Part shown: one piece after another, positions 37,191-47,269 of the stretch
How the letters are laid out: the number at the start of each line of letters is the position of its first letter
Numbering within the stretch: the first letter of the stretch is position 1
NCBI RefSeq assembly: GCF_000968195.1
Contig: NZ_FO704550.1
Span: forward strand, 1-64,000
Length of the DNA stretch: 64,000 nt
Direction: 5' to 3'
Origin: Xenorhabdus doucetiae
GTDB lineage: Bacteria > Pseudomonadota > Gammaproteobacteria > Enterobacterales > Enterobacteriaceae
Notes under the pieces: model-generated
The model's input: the letters and a program-made list of their open reading frames with translations, nothing else
The model's database searches: none
Told to the model about the DNA's origin: nothing
Made by a program: the position numbers and the translations under genes

Positions 37191-38300
37191 TATACCAATC
37201 TAACTTGAAGATGCAGGTTTTAAAATCTGAAAGTTGTCAGTCAGTCTAGTCGTGAGTTCTTTCGCTTTTTCTGGCAAAGTGACATGAAAAAAGTGACGAA
37301 GGGTTTCACGGAATGTCTTCGCATCCGGAAAATAAACATTGTTACGTACTTGCTCATTCATATACTTCCACAATCGCTCTATTGGATTGAGGTTTGGGCT
37401 GTAAGGCGGTAGGTAATGCAGTTCAATATTAAGGACATATGCCACCTCTTTCACCAATTCTGCCCGGTGGTAACCCGCCCCATCCAGAATAATATGAATT
37501 TTTTGCGAAAGTGGGTAAGTTTCTCTAATAGCGCCGAAAAAATACGCGATATTTTCGGCATTGATACTCGGGTATTCACGGATCACGGTGTCTTCAATTC
37601 GTTGTAAATTGAGGGCGCCCAGAAGATTGAGACGGGTACGACTGCCGGTGGTTTCGACCACTTTTACCTGATTTTTCCCCGCTTTCATCCAACCATAGCT
37701 GAGCTTTGTGGACTGCGAAGGATGCACCGCATCAATAAATAGGATAGGTTCATTCTGACCTGCCCGGTCTTTCAGAGACTGGTAGTCATCAATAAATTGT
37801 TGCTGCTTATCCGCATCGAATTTATGAGGAACGCCCTTTGGCTTTTTGTAGCTGAAACCTTGTCGGTGAAGCCATTTCGTCATGCCTCCCACGCTGAAAG
37901 ACACCTGCCAACGAGCTCGTACATAATCCACATTTGAAGCGGTCGTATGCAGCAAATTTGCCGCCAAAAATCAACAGAACGGCGGTTTGTTTGGGAAAAA
38001 GATGGCTTTCAAACCCCCTTTTCCGGGGGGGAATTTTTCCTGCGCGATGAAATCTTTTAAGGGGACGGCTTACCGTAATTTTATGAAAACCTAAAGGCCC
38101 GACCAATCATTTGGAGCGGCCCCCCCCTCTGACCCCCAAAAGCCACGCCCTTGATGCGATCACAGACTCGACTATCACGAGTGGTATCATGCATCAATTC
38201 GAGGGCACGTTTTTGTTCTGGTGTCAGATGAATTTTCATGATTGCAAGCATGATCGGGTTTGGATAAGAAATCAAGCATCTTCAATGGCGATTGGTATAT
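37191..38300 (-). mobile_element. IS630-family insertion sequence, damaged
   Basis: The element is about 1.1 kb with imperfect inverted repeats: TATACCAATCTAACTTGAAG at the left and, on the opposite strand, TATACCAATCGCCATTGAAG at the right, both continued by ATGC. The TA at the edges fits the TA target of IS630/Tc1-type elements. The transposase is on the minus strand and frameshifted. It sits directly upstream of brxA. Confidence 0.87.
37200..38239 (-). pseudogene. IS630-family transposase, frameshifted
   Basis: The catalytic part (37967 down to 37200) is open and shows the DDE features FIDAVHPSQS, IILDGAGYHRAELV and YLPPYSPNLNPIERLWKYMN. The N-terminus (MKIHLTPEQKRALELMHDTT from 38239) is also readable, as is SRPLKRFHRAGK in another frame. 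Between them (about 37960-38170) the frame changes at least twice in a stretch with long C, G and T runs. The gene cannot be translated in one piece as read. Confidence 0.88.
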
Positions 38301-38804
38301 ATATCGCAAGTCAGAAACGATGATTGTACTGTCCTTAACAGGTTGATGCTACCCAGGGAGAGAGTGTGAACGTTATTTAATCAACATTGGAAAATTTACT
38401 TCACAGATTGACTCCGCACAATTTCAGCAATGTTTTATTCACTGATTTCAGACCACACCATAACTTAATCAATTGAAAATTAATCAAAATAATAACTAAA
38501 GCATCGAAATAATATCAGCTCTACTGAACTGGAACCGATATGCTTTACGGCGGCAGTGAGCTCTCATTGAGGGTTTAGAATCGCGTCCATTAGATACTTG
38601 ATGTATCAATGAATGGATAACAAGGTTATTTCCTCTAAAAACCGTGATACCTCATGAGCAAAATTTTCTTACTCTTAACAACATAAGATCATTCAATTAG
38701 ATACTTTTATTATTAACTGAATAAAAAAATCCGGCTTACTTACACATAACCGGATTTAGAAAGTTTAAATTTTCTTCATGTTTCTATATTAGAATAGATG
38801 AGTA
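38301..38804. other. Spacer between IS630 and glmS 3' end
   Basis: The 504 bases hold the glmS terminator at 38720-38757 and otherwise no frame or RNA I can support. The part next to glmS corresponds to the neighbourhood where Tn7-type elements insert (attTn7), but I see no Tn7-like end sequence. Confidence 0.55.
38720..38757 (-). terminator. Terminator of glmS
   Basis: On the minus strand AAATCCGG and CCGGATTT form a stem around a 15-base loop and are followed by TTTTTTTATT. It lies about 50 bases after the glmS stop. Confidence 0.8.
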
Positions 38805-40649
38805 TTACTCCACCGTCACCGATTTCGCCAGATTACGCGGCTGATCCACATCCGTACCTTTGATCAAGGCAACGTGGTAAGACAGCAATTGCAGTGGCAC
38901 GGTGTAGAAGATCGGGGCGATCAACTCTTCTACGTGGGGCAGGGGGATGATCTTCATGTTTTCGCTGTTGGTGAAACCAGCATCCTGATCGGCGAAGACG
39001 TACAGCAAACCGCCACGGGCGCGGACTTCTTCGATGTTGGATTTCAGTTTTTCCAGCAGTTCGTTGTTCGGTGCAACGATGATCACTGGCATGTCCGCAT
39101 CGATCAGTGCCAGCGGGCCATGCTTCAGTTCACCGGCAGCGTAAGCTTCTGCGTGAATGTAGGAGATCTCTTTCAGTTTCAGCGCACCTTCAACGGCGAT
39201 TGGGTACTGATCGCCACGGCCAAGGAATAGGGCATGATGCTTTTCAGAGAAGTCTTCCGCCAACGCTTCAATCAGCTTGTCTTTGGACAACATGCTTTCA
39301 ATGCGGCTTGGCAGGGCATGCAGGGCGTGAACAATGTCCTGTTCCAGTGCGGTATCAGCTCCTTTCAGGCGTCCCATGTAAGCCACCAGCATCAGCAATA
39401 CGGTTAACTGGGTGGTAAAGGCTTTGGTCGATGCCACACCGATTTCAGCACCGGCTTTGGTCATCAGGGCAAATTCAGATTCACGTACCAAAGAGGAACC
39501 GGCAACGTTACAGATAGTCAATGAAGTCAGATAGCCCAGCTCTTTGGATAGACGCAGGGCAGCCAAGGTGTCAGCCGTTTCACCAGACTGGGACAGGGTG
39601 ATCAGCAGGCTTCCTTTGCGGCGTGCTGGCTTGCGGTAACGGAATTCAGAAGCGATTTCAACGTCACATGGAATGCCTGCCAGTGATTCGAACCAGTAGC
39701 GCGAAACCATGCCCGCGTTAAAAGAGGTGCCGCAAGCGACGATTTGAATATGCTCAACTTGGGACAGCAATCCCGCTGCATTAGTACCCAGTTCGGACAG
39801 ATTGACCTGACCATTACTCAAACGGCCTTCCAATGTGCTTTTGATCGCCATTGGCTGCTCGTAAATCTCTTTCTGCATGTAGTGACGGTATACCCCTTTA
39901 TCACCTGCATCGTATTGAACGTTGGATTCAATTTGCTCGCGCTCAACCGCTTCGCCCTGTACATCAAAGATGCGAACGGTACGGCGGGTGATTTCGGCGA
40001 TGTCACCTTCTTCCAGATAGATAAAGCGACGGGTCACCGGCAGCAGCGCCAATTGGTCAGAGGCAAGGAAGTTTTCCCCCACGCCCAAACCAATCACCAG
40101 TGGGCTGCCAGAGCGCGCAGCGACCAGCATATCAGGGTGACGGCTGTCCATAATCACGGTGCCATAAGCGCCGCGTAATTGTGGAATGACACGCTGAACG
40201 ACTTCCAGCAGTGAACCGCCTTGTTGCTGTTCCCAGTGAACAAGATGGGCAATCGTTTCAGTATCGGTATCAGAAGAGAAGGTATAACCACGCGCTTTTA
40301 ATGTTTCGCGCAATTCTTCGTGGTTTTCAATAATGCCGTTATGCACAACCGCGATATGTTCAGAAACGTGGGGATGGGCATTGCGTTCGCTGGGCTCACC
40401 GTGCGTCGCCCAACGCGTGTGGGCAATCCCCGTACCACCAATAACAGGCTGTTTGTCCGCTTCATCAGCCAGCATCTGCACTTTACCCACTTCACGCAGG
40501 CGGGTCATGCGGTTTTCACCGTCAGCGTTTTGACTGTCAACAACAGCCATACCCGCAGAGTCATAGCCACGATACTCCAGGCGACGAAGACCTTCGATCA
40601 GTATTTCTGCAATATCTCGTTGTGCACAAGCACCAACAATTCCACACAT
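38805..40649 (-). CDS. glmS: Glutamine-fructose-6-phosphate aminotransferase
   Basis: GlmS makes glucosamine-6-phosphate from fructose-6-phosphate and glutamine, the first step to UDP-GlcNAc. The 614-residue protein begins MCGIVGACAQRD, so Cys1 of the mature chain is the glutaminase nucleophile. Two SIS sugar-isomerase domains follow (CGTSFNAGMVSRYW, SQSGETADTLAALR), and the C-terminus DQPRNLAKSVTVE is canonical. It follows glmU after 140 bases and is probably co-transcribed. In enterics its mRNA is controlled by the small RNA GlmZ at the leader. Confidence 0.98.
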   Translation of the reverse strand: MCGIVGACAQRDIAEILIEGLRRLEYRGYDSAGMAVVDSQNADGENRMTRLREVGKVQMLADEADKQPVIGGTGIAHTRWATHGEPSERNAHPHVSEHIAVVHNGIIENHEELRETLKARGYTFSSDTDTETIAHLVHWEQQQGGSLLEVVQRVIPQLRGAYGTVIMDSRHPDMLVAARSGSPLVIGLGVGENFLASDQLALLPVTRRFIYLEEGDIAEITRRTVRIFDVQGEAVEREQIESNVQYDAGDKGVYRHYMQKEIYEQPMAIKSTLEGRLSNGQVNLSELGTNAAGLLSQVEHIQIVACGTSFNAGMVSRYWFESLAGIPCDVEIASEFRYRKPARRKGSLLITLSQSGETADTLAALRLSKELGYLTSLTICNVAGSSLVRESEFALMTKAGAEIGVASTKAFTTQLTVLLMLVAYMGRLKGADTALEQDIVHALHALPSRIESMLSKDKLIEALAEDFSEKHHALFLGRGDQYPIAVEGALKLKEISYIHAEAYAAGELKHGPLALIDADMPVIIVAPNNELLEKLKSNIEEVRARGGLLYVFADQDAGFTNSENMKIIPLPHVEELIAPIFYTVPLQLLSYHVALIKGTDVDQPRNLAKSVTVE

Positions 40650-40670
40650 TTTGTTTTATTCCTAAAAACA

Positions 40671-40691
40671 GGGCGAATAAACGCCCTTTTT
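40671..40691 (-). promoter_or_regulatory. Leader hairpin before glmS
   Basis: GGGCG and CGCCC form a 5-bp stem with a 6-base loop, flanked by T runs on either strand. It lies about 22 bases before the glmS start and just upstream of AGGAA, the likely ribosome site. It may act as partial terminator between glmU and glmS or as the leader structure on which GlmZ-type control works; the latter is inferred from E. coli. Confidence 0.5.
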
Positions 40692-40789
40692 ATGTCGCAC
40701 AACCTGATTGTCTTACGGCAAATCGTGTTCCGGCTTTGCCGTCCCCGAGCTTTGTAGAGATGGGGATTTTTATTATGGATACAGCTTAA

Positions 40790-42175
40790 TTATTTTTTCT
40801 TTACTGGACGCTGCCAATTTTTAATATGGGTTTGCTTTACGCGGCTGATCACCAATTCGTTTTCAGCAATGTTTTTTGTGACTGTGGTTCCGGCACCAAT
40901 TGTCGCCCCTTGCGCGACGGTCACGGGTGCGACAAGTTGGGTGTCAGAACCCACAAAGACATCATCACCAATGATGGTTTTAAATTTATTGGCACCATCA
41001 TAATTGCAGGTGATGGTTCCCGCACCAATATTTACGTTGTTGCCAATTTCAGCATCACCAAGATAAGTCAGGTGACCCGCCTTGGAACCTTCGCCAAGCG
41101 TGGATTTTTTCATTTCTACGAAATTGCCAACGTGCGCTTTTTCCGCCAATTTGGAACCTGGGCGCAAACGGGCAAAAGGCCCAATGGTGCACTCAGCCGC
41201 AATTTCAGACTCTTCGATGATAGTGTAAGGACTAATCACTGCCCCATCACCAATCACGCAATTTTTCAGGATACAGCCAGTGCCAATCTGAACATTATTT
41301 CCCAGTGTGACATGACCCTTGATAACCACGTTAGTATCAATCACCACATCACGGCCATGTTCTAATGTTCCACGCAGATCAAAACGAGCAGGATCTAACA
41401 ACATGACGCCGGCCAGCAGTAGTTTTTCAGCTTGTTCTGACTGGTAAATGCGCTCCAGAGTGGCAAGTTGCAGGCGATTGTTAACCCCTTCCATCTCACT
41501 TAAGCGGCTTGGGTGTACGGCCTTGATTTGACGCCCTTCCTGGTGGGCAAGGGCAATAACATCGGTCAGGTAATATTCGCCTTGGGCGTTGTTGTTTTCC
41601 AACCTTGATAACCAACGTTTTAAATCCCCGCCATTCGCCACCAAAATACCGGTGTTGATTTCGTTGATTTTACGCTGTTCTTCCGTGGCATCTTTCTGTT
41701 CGATAATGCCGGTCACTTCACCCTGTTCACGAATGATACGGCCATAACCCGTTGGATTATCCAGAATGGCCGTCAATAACCCAATTCCACCCGCAGGTTT
41801 TGCTGCAATCAAACGCGCTAGGGTATCTTTGCCAATCAGCGGCACATCGCCGTAAAGGATCAGAATATCTTCATCATCCGAAAAGTGCGGAGCTGCTTGC
41901 TGCATGGCATGACCCGTGCCAAGCTGTTCCGCTTGCAGTACCCAGTTCAAATTCTGGTTAGCAAGTACTTGCTTCATCAGGTCACCGCCATGCCCATAAA
42001 CCAAATGAACATTTTCAGTACCCAATTCCATTGCAGTGTCAATGACATGCTGAACCATGGGTTTACCGGCCAGCAAGTGCAGAACTTTGGGAAGGGCAGA
42101 ATACATGCGTGTTCCTTTACCAGCGGCAAGGATCACGACACTTTTTGCACTGTTACTGTTTGAGATAATAGACAT
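40790..42175 (-). CDS. glmU: Bifunctional GlcNAc-1-P uridyltransferase / GlcN-1-P acetyltransferase
   Basis: GlmU catalyses the last two steps to UDP-GlcNAc. The ATG at 42175 (MSIISNSNSAKSVVIL) gives 461 residues (E. coli 456); an upstream extension is unlikely. The N-terminal pyrophosphorylase has LAAGKGTRMYSALPKVLH, and the C-terminal left-handed beta helix has hexapeptide repeats (IGDGAVISPYTIIEE, IGAGTITCNYDGANKFKTII) with the acetyl-CoA site. It stands between the atp operon and glmS, as in E. coli. Confidence 0.97.
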   Translation of the reverse strand: MSIISNSNSAKSVVILAAGKGTRMYSALPKVLHLLAGKPMVQHVIDTAMELGTENVHLVYGHGGDLMKQVLANQNLNWVLQAEQLGTGHAMQQAAPHFSDDEDILILYGDVPLIGKDTLARLIAAKPAGGIGLLTAILDNPTGYGRIIREQGEVTGIIEQKDATEEQRKINEINTGILVANGGDLKRWLSRLENNNAQGEYYLTDVIALAHQEGRQIKAVHPSRLSEMEGVNNRLQLATLERIYQSEQAEKLLLAGVMLLDPARFDLRGTLEHGRDVVIDTNVVIKGHVTLGNNVQIGTGCILKNCVIGDGAVISPYTIIEESEIAAECTIGPFARLRPGSKLAEKAHVGNFVEMKKSTLGEGSKAGHLTYLGDAEIGNNVNIGAGTITCNYDGANKFKTIIGDDVFVGSDTQLVAPVTVAQGATIGAGTTVTKNIAENELVISRVKQTHIKNWQRPVKKK

Positions 42176-42270
42176 AAGAAACCTGACAATTCTAATTTTA
42201 AGTGTGAAAGTAAACCTGTTTGCAAAATAAATTGCCACATATTTTGCAATGCAAAAATGCAATAAAAGCA

Positions 42271-42305
42271 AAAAAGCCAGTTAGCTTTCACCAACTGGCT
42301 TTTTA
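42271..42305 (-). terminator. Terminator of the atp operon
   Basis: On the minus strand AAAGCCAGTT and its inverted copy form a stem with a 10-base loop, followed by a T-rich stretch. It lies about 80 bases after the atpC stop, before glmU. Confidence 0.85.
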
Positions 42306-42380
42306 TCTCACTGCCTGTCCCCTTATCTTTCAAGTTGCCGCTCAATGATGAGATGCAATTCGAAATCTATCGGGTACTGA

Positions 42381-42803
42381 TTACATCATTTTCTTTGTCA
42401 GCTCGATAACGCGAAGTTTCGCGATCGCTTTCGACAATTCAGCAGATGCCTGAGCATAATCAACATCGCCGTGAGAATTACGGATGTGTTCTTCTGCCTT
42501 GCGCTTGGCTTCAAGCACTTTAGCTTCATCCAAATCCTTACCACGGATCGCTGTATCGGCCAGTACGATAACGCCGTTTGGCTGAACTTCAAGAATACCA
42601 CCCGACAGGTAGATAAACTCTTCTTCACCAAACTGCTTAACAATACGTATCATGCCCGGTTTTATGGCAGTAAGTAGTGGTGTGTGTTGAGGATAGATCC
42701 CCAGCTCACCTTCACTACCTGTCACCTGAATCTTCTGTACCAGCCCTTCAAACATCTGTTTTTCAGCACTGACTACGTTCAGGGAGAACGTCATTGCAGC
42801 CAT
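42381..42803 (-). CDS. atpC: ATP synthase epsilon subunit
   Basis: The 140-residue product is the F1 epsilon subunit, with an N-terminal beta-sandwich (TGSEGELGIYPQHTPLLTA) and two C-terminal helices that can inhibit rotation. It is the last gene of atpIBEFHAGDC and starts 21 bases after atpD. Confidence 0.97.
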   Translation of the reverse strand: MAAMTFSLNVVSAEKQMFEGLVQKIQVTGSEGELGIYPQHTPLLTAIKPGMIRIVKQFGEEEFIYLSGGILEVQPNGVIVLADTAIRGKDLDEAKVLEAKRKAEEHIRNSHGDVDYAQASAELSKAIAKLRVIELTKKMM

Positions 42804-42824
42804 ATCAACCTCCCGTCAGCCGTA

Positions 42825-44207
42825 TTAAAGCGCTTTCGCTTTTTCCACAGCTTCTTCGATGGAGCCAACCATATAGAACGCCTGCTCTGGCAGGTGGTCA
42901 TAATCACCGTTCAGGATGCCCTTGAAGCCACGGATGGTGTCTTTCAGAGGAACGAATTTACCTGGTGAACCGGTGAAGACTTCGGCAACGAAGAATGGCT
43001 GGGACAGGAAGCGCTGGATCTTACGGGCACGTGCCACAACCAGTTTATCGTCTTCTGACAGTTCATCCATCCCCAGAATGGCGATGATGTCTTTCAGTTC
43101 CTGATAACGTTGCAGGATAGACTGAACGCCACGCGCCACGTCATAGTGTTCCTGACCAACAACCAGTGGATCAAGCTGACGGCTGGTTGAATCCAGCGGG
43201 TCAACCGCAGGGTAAATCCCCAAGGATGCGATCTGACGGCTCAATACCACAGTTGCATCCAAGTGAGCAAAGGTTGTCGCAGGTGATGGGTCAGTCAAGT
43301 CATCCGCAGGAACGTAAACGGCCTGTACGGAGGTGATAGAACCCGTTTTGGTTGAGGTGATACGCTCTTGCAGCGCACCCATCTCTTCCGCCAATGTTGG
43401 CTGATAACCTACCGCAGATGGCATACGTCCCAACAGGGCAGAGACTTCTGTTCCTGCCAGGGTATAACGGTAAATGTTGTCAACGAACAGCAGAACGTCA
43501 CGGCCTTCATCACGGAATTTTTCTGCCATGGTCAAACCCGTCAAGGCGACACGCAGACGGTTTCCTGGTGGCTCATTCATCTGACCGTATACCAGAGAAA
43601 CTTTATCCAGTACGTTTGAGTCGGTCATTTCATGATAGAAGTCGTTACCTTCACGGGTACGTTCACCCACACCGGCAAATACGGAGTAACCTGAGTGCTC
43701 GATCGCGATGTTACGGATCAGTTCCATCATGTTAACGGTTTTACCCACACCCGCACCACCAAACAGACCCACTTTACCCCCCTTGGCGAACGGGCAGATC
43801 AGGTCCATAACTTTGATACCGGTTTCCAGCAGTTCCTGAGAGTTGGACAACTCTTCATAGGTGGGTGCTGTACGGTGAATTGACCAGCGCTCTTCTTCGC
43901 CGATCTCACCTTTCATGTCAATGGGATCGCCCAATACGTTCATGATACGACCCAGTGTGGCTTTACCCACCGGGACTTCGATTGGGTGCCCTAAATCAGT
44001 GACGTCCAAATGACGGCGCAGGCCATCGGAGGTACCCATTGCGATACAACGGACAATACCCCCACCTAACTGTTGCTGAACTTCCAGCACCAGTTTTTCT
44101 TCACCGTTTTTAACCTCAAGGGCATCGTATACTTTTGGTACGCTGTCCTGAGGGAATTCGACGTCCACTACGGCGCCGATTACCTGGATAATCTTTCCAG
44201 TAGCCAT
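42825..44207 (-). CDS. atpD: ATP synthase beta subunit
   Basis: The 460-residue product is the catalytic F1 subunit. The P-loop GGAGVGKTV near residue 150, the glutamate region AGVGERTREGNDFY and the DELSEDD loop are present. Length equals the E. coli protein. It follows atpG after 34 bases. Confidence 0.98.
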   Translation of the reverse strand: MATGKIIQVIGAVVDVEFPQDSVPKVYDALEVKNGEEKLVLEVQQQLGGGIVRCIAMGTSDGLRRHLDVTDLGHPIEVPVGKATLGRIMNVLGDPIDMKGEIGEEERWSIHRTAPTYEELSNSQELLETGIKVMDLICPFAKGGKVGLFGGAGVGKTVNMMELIRNIAIEHSGYSVFAGVGERTREGNDFYHEMTDSNVLDKVSLVYGQMNEPPGNRLRVALTGLTMAEKFRDEGRDVLLFVDNIYRYTLAGTEVSALLGRMPSAVGYQPTLAEEMGALQERITSTKTGSITSVQAVYVPADDLTDPSPATTFAHLDATVVLSRQIASLGIYPAVDPLDSTSRQLDPLVVGQEHYDVARGVQSILQRYQELKDIIAILGMDELSEDDKLVVARARKIQRFLSQPFFVAEVFTGSPGKFVPLKDTIRGFKGILNGDYDHLPEQAFYMVGSIEEAVEKAKAL

Positions 44208-44241
44208 CTTGAATCCTCTACGTAATTCGTAAACCTAGCTG

Positions 44242-45105
44242 TTAAACCGCAGAAGCACCCGAAACGATTTCGGTGAGTTCCTGAGTGATGCTGGCCTGAC
44301 GAGCCTTGTTGTAAATCAACTGCAACTCTTTGATCAGGTTGCCACCGTTATCGGTCGCGGCTTTCATCGCTACCATTCGTGCGGCCTGTTCACTAGCCAG
44401 GTTTTCAACGACGCCCTGATAAACTTGCGATTCTATATAGCGGCGCAGCAGGGTATCCAACAACGCCTTAGGATCTGGTTCATACAGATAATCCCAGGAC
44501 TTCTTCTTCAGTGTTTCATCGTCTCCGGCTGGCAGAGGCAATAACTGAGTAATCGTCGGAACCTGAGACATGGTATTCATGAACTTGTTTGTCACTATAT
44601 ACAGTTTATCCAGACGCCCTTCGTCATATGCTTGCATCATGACGTGGACTGGCCCGATCAGTTCGGACAATGATGGGTTATCTCCCATCCCTGTTACTTG
44701 GGCAACAATGTTGCCGCCAACAGAAGAAAAGAAAGATACCGCTTTTGATCCAACAAGTGCCAAATCAACCTGGACGTTTTTATCAGACCAGTCTTTCATT
44801 TCTATCAGCAATTTTTTGAACAAGTTAATGTTCAAACCGCCACATAAACCACGGTCTGTCGAAACAACCACGTACCCAACACGCTTCACTTCGCGCTCTG
44901 CAAGGTAGGGATGTTTGTATTCCAGATTACCTAACGCAAGGTGTCCAATCACGCTGCGAATGGTTTCTGCATAAGGACGGCTGGCCGCCATGCGATCCTG
45001 CGTTTTACGCATTTTGGACGCGGCGACCATCTCCATCGCTTTAGTGATTTTTTGCGTGTTTTGCACACTGGCGATTTTGGTACGTATCTCTTTTGCGCCG
45101 GCCAT
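44242..45105 (-). CDS. atpG: ATP synthase gamma subunit
   Basis: The 287-residue product is the F1 central shaft: long N- and C-terminal helices (MAGAKEIRTKIASVQNTQKI and ITQELTEIVSGASAV) flank a Rossmann-like middle. Length matches E. coli. It lies between atpA and atpD. Confidence 0.98.
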   Translation of the reverse strand: MAGAKEIRTKIASVQNTQKITKAMEMVAASKMRKTQDRMAASRPYAETIRSVIGHLALGNLEYKHPYLAEREVKRVGYVVVSTDRGLCGGLNINLFKKLLIEMKDWSDKNVQVDLALVGSKAVSFFSSVGGNIVAQVTGMGDNPSLSELIGPVHVMMQAYDEGRLDKLYIVTNKFMNTMSQVPTITQLLPLPAGDDETLKKKSWDYLYEPDPKALLDTLLRRYIESQVYQGVVENLASEQAARMVAMKAATDNGGNLIKELQLIYNKARQASITQELTEIVSGASAV

Positions 45106-45167
45106 TTCTGCTTCTCCGAATTCAACCAGACGGCCCGTGTTTTTTAATCAAACCGGGCCGAATAGTG

Positions 45168-46709
45168 TTACCAGGACTGAGTCGCCTTGAAGGATTCCAA
45201 CAGAGCTTTCAGCTTCGCTTCGATCTCTCCATTGTAATCACCAGACTGGTCAATCTCTTTCAGAAGATCAGCATGTTCACGGCTAGCATACGCCAACAAC
45301 GCAGCTTCGAAACTGACCACTTTCGCGATTTCGATATCTTCCAGATAACCACGCTCAGCGGCAAACAGAGACAGGGCCTGCTGTGCAATGGACATCGGCA
45401 GATACTGTTTCTGTTTCAACAACTCAGTCACTTTCTGACCATGATCCAACTGCTTACGCGTTGCATCATCCAGATCAGAAGCAAACTGGGAGAATGCCGC
45501 CAGTTCACGGTACTGAGCCAGAGCGGTACGAATGCCCCCAGACAGTTTCTTGATGATCTTAGTCTGAGCCGCACCACCGACACGGGATACGGAAATCCCT
45601 GGGTTAACCGCTGGGCGGATACCGGAGTTGAACAGAGAAGATTCAAGGAAGATCTGACCATCAGTGATGGAGATAACGTTGGTTGGTACGAACGCAGAAA
45701 CGTCACCCGCCTGAGTTTCGATGATTGGCAGCGCAGTCAGAGAACCTGTTTTACCCTTCACTTCACCGTTGGTGAATTTTTCAACGTATTCAGCGTTAAC
45801 ACGCGCTGCACGCTCCAACAGACGGGAGTGCAGATAGAAAACGTCACCAGGGAATGCTTCACGTCCAGGTGGACGACGCAGCAACAGGGAAACCTGACGG
45901 TATGCGACAGCCTGTTTAGACAGGTCATCGTAAACAATCAGTGCATCTTCACCGCGATCACGGAAGTATTCACCCATCGCACAACCCGAGTAGGGTGCCA
46001 GATATTGCAGGGCCGCAGATTCAGAAGCGGAGGCAACAACCACGATGGTGTTTTCCAGTGCGCCGTGCTCTTCCAGTTTACGCACCACGTTAGCAATGGT
46101 AGAGGCTTTCTGGCCAATCGCAACATAGATACATTTGATACCAGAATCACGCTGGTTGATGATCGCATCGATAGCCAGAGCGGTTTTACCGGTCTGACGG
46201 TCACCGATAACCAGCTCACGCTGGCCGCGGCCGATTGGGATCATGGCATCAACGGATTTGTAACCTGTCTGGACAGGCTGGTCAACGGATTGACGATCGA
46301 TAACACCGGGTGCGATAACCTCAATGGGTGAGAAGCCATCGTGCTCAACCGCGCCCTTGCCGTCAATCGGCTCGCCCAGTGTGTTCACAACACGACCCAG
46401 CAGACCACGACCAACAGGTACTTCCAAAATACGGCCAGTACATTTGACTTTCATGCCTTCGGCTAAGTCAGCATACGGACCCATGACAACCGCACCTACA
46501 GAGTCGCGCTCCAGGTTCAGTGCAATTGCGTAACGGTTGCCAGGCAGGGAGATCATTTCACCCTGCATGACGTCAGCTAAACCGTGGACACGAATGATAC
46601 CGTCGTTAACGGAAACAATCGTTCCTTCATTGTGAGCTTCGCTCACGACATTGAACTGAGCAATACGCTGTTTGATCAGTTCGCTGATTTCGGTGGAATT
46701 CAGTTGCAT
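45168..46709 (-). CDS. atpA: ATP synthase alpha subunit
   Basis: The 513-residue product is the non-catalytic nucleotide-binding F1 subunit with P-loop GDRQTGKTALAID near 169-176 and VSRVGGAAQTK. Length equals E. coli. A 412-codon open frame on the opposite strand is a shadow. Confidence 0.98.
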   Translation of the reverse strand: MQLNSTEISELIKQRIAQFNVVSEAHNEGTIVSVNDGIIRVHGLADVMQGEMISLPGNRYAIALNLERDSVGAVVMGPYADLAEGMKVKCTGRILEVPVGRGLLGRVVNTLGEPIDGKGAVEHDGFSPIEVIAPGVIDRQSVDQPVQTGYKSVDAMIPIGRGQRELVIGDRQTGKTALAIDAIINQRDSGIKCIYVAIGQKASTIANVVRKLEEHGALENTIVVVASASESAALQYLAPYSGCAMGEYFRDRGEDALIVYDDLSKQAVAYRQVSLLLRRPPGREAFPGDVFYLHSRLLERAARVNAEYVEKFTNGEVKGKTGSLTALPIIETQAGDVSAFVPTNVISITDGQIFLESSLFNSGIRPAVNPGISVSRVGGAAQTKIIKKLSGGIRTALAQYRELAAFSQFASDLDDATRKQLDHGQKVTELLKQKQYLPMSIAQQALSLFAAERGYLEDIEIAKVVSFEAALLAYASREHADLLKEIDQSGDYNGEIEAKLKALLESFKATQSW

Positions 46710-46723
46710 ATGCTCCAGTCCCC

Positions 46724-47257
46724 TTAAGACTGCAAGTCGTCTGTTAAACGATCCAGACGGCCACGAATACTGCCATCGATCACCATGTCACCTGCGCGGA
46801 TAACCACACCGGCAATAACAGACTTATCAATTTTGCAATTCAGCTTCACTTTGCGTGACAGACGTTTTTCCATCGCCGCAGAAATTTTAGCCTGCTGCTG
46901 CTCATTCAGTTCGGATGCAGAAATCACTTCAACATCGATAGTCGATTCAAGTGATGCACGCAATTGGATAAATTGCTGGAAGACTTCTGGCAGTACCAGC
47001 AAGCGACCATTTTCTGCCATGACACGAATAAAGTTCTGAGCATGCTCATCAACCTGCTCACCACAAAGGGTGATGAAGGTTTTAGCTAACGTTTCCGGTG
47101 CCAATGAACCGGAAAGCAGCTCACCAACCTGCTCATTACGAGTCACCTCAGCAATGAACGCCAGCATGTTCTGCCAGTGTTCGAGAGATTGGTGTTCTAC
47201 AGCAAAGTCAAAAGCTGCTTTGGCGTAGGGGCGAGCTACCGTAGCGAATTCAGACAT
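46724..47257 (-). CDS. atpH: ATP synthase delta subunit
   Basis: The 177-residue product is the F1 delta subunit that caps alpha3-beta3 and holds the b-subunit stator. The start MSEFATVARPYAKAAFDFA is typical, and the C-terminus VIRAGDMVIDGSIRGRLDRL is conserved. It follows atpF after 12 bases. Confidence 0.98.
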   Translation of the reverse strand: MSEFATVARPYAKAAFDFAVEHQSLEHWQNMLAFIAEVTRNEQVGELLSGSLAPETLAKTFITLCGEQVDEHAQNFIRVMAENGRLLVLPEVFQQFIQLRASLESTIDVEVISASELNEQQQAKISAAMEKRLSRKVKLNCKIDKSVIAGVVIRAGDMVIDGSIRGRLDRLTDDLQS

Positions 47258-47269
47258 GCCCCTCCCTCC

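Noticed and set aside
38700..38810. Tn7-like transposon end at attTn7
   Set aside because: No Tn7-type terminal repeat, target duplication or tns gene is visible; only the position is suggestive.
45093..46331. 412-codon plus-strand frame opposite atpA
   Set aside because: It is antisense to the highly conserved atpA and shows no domain; a shadow frame.
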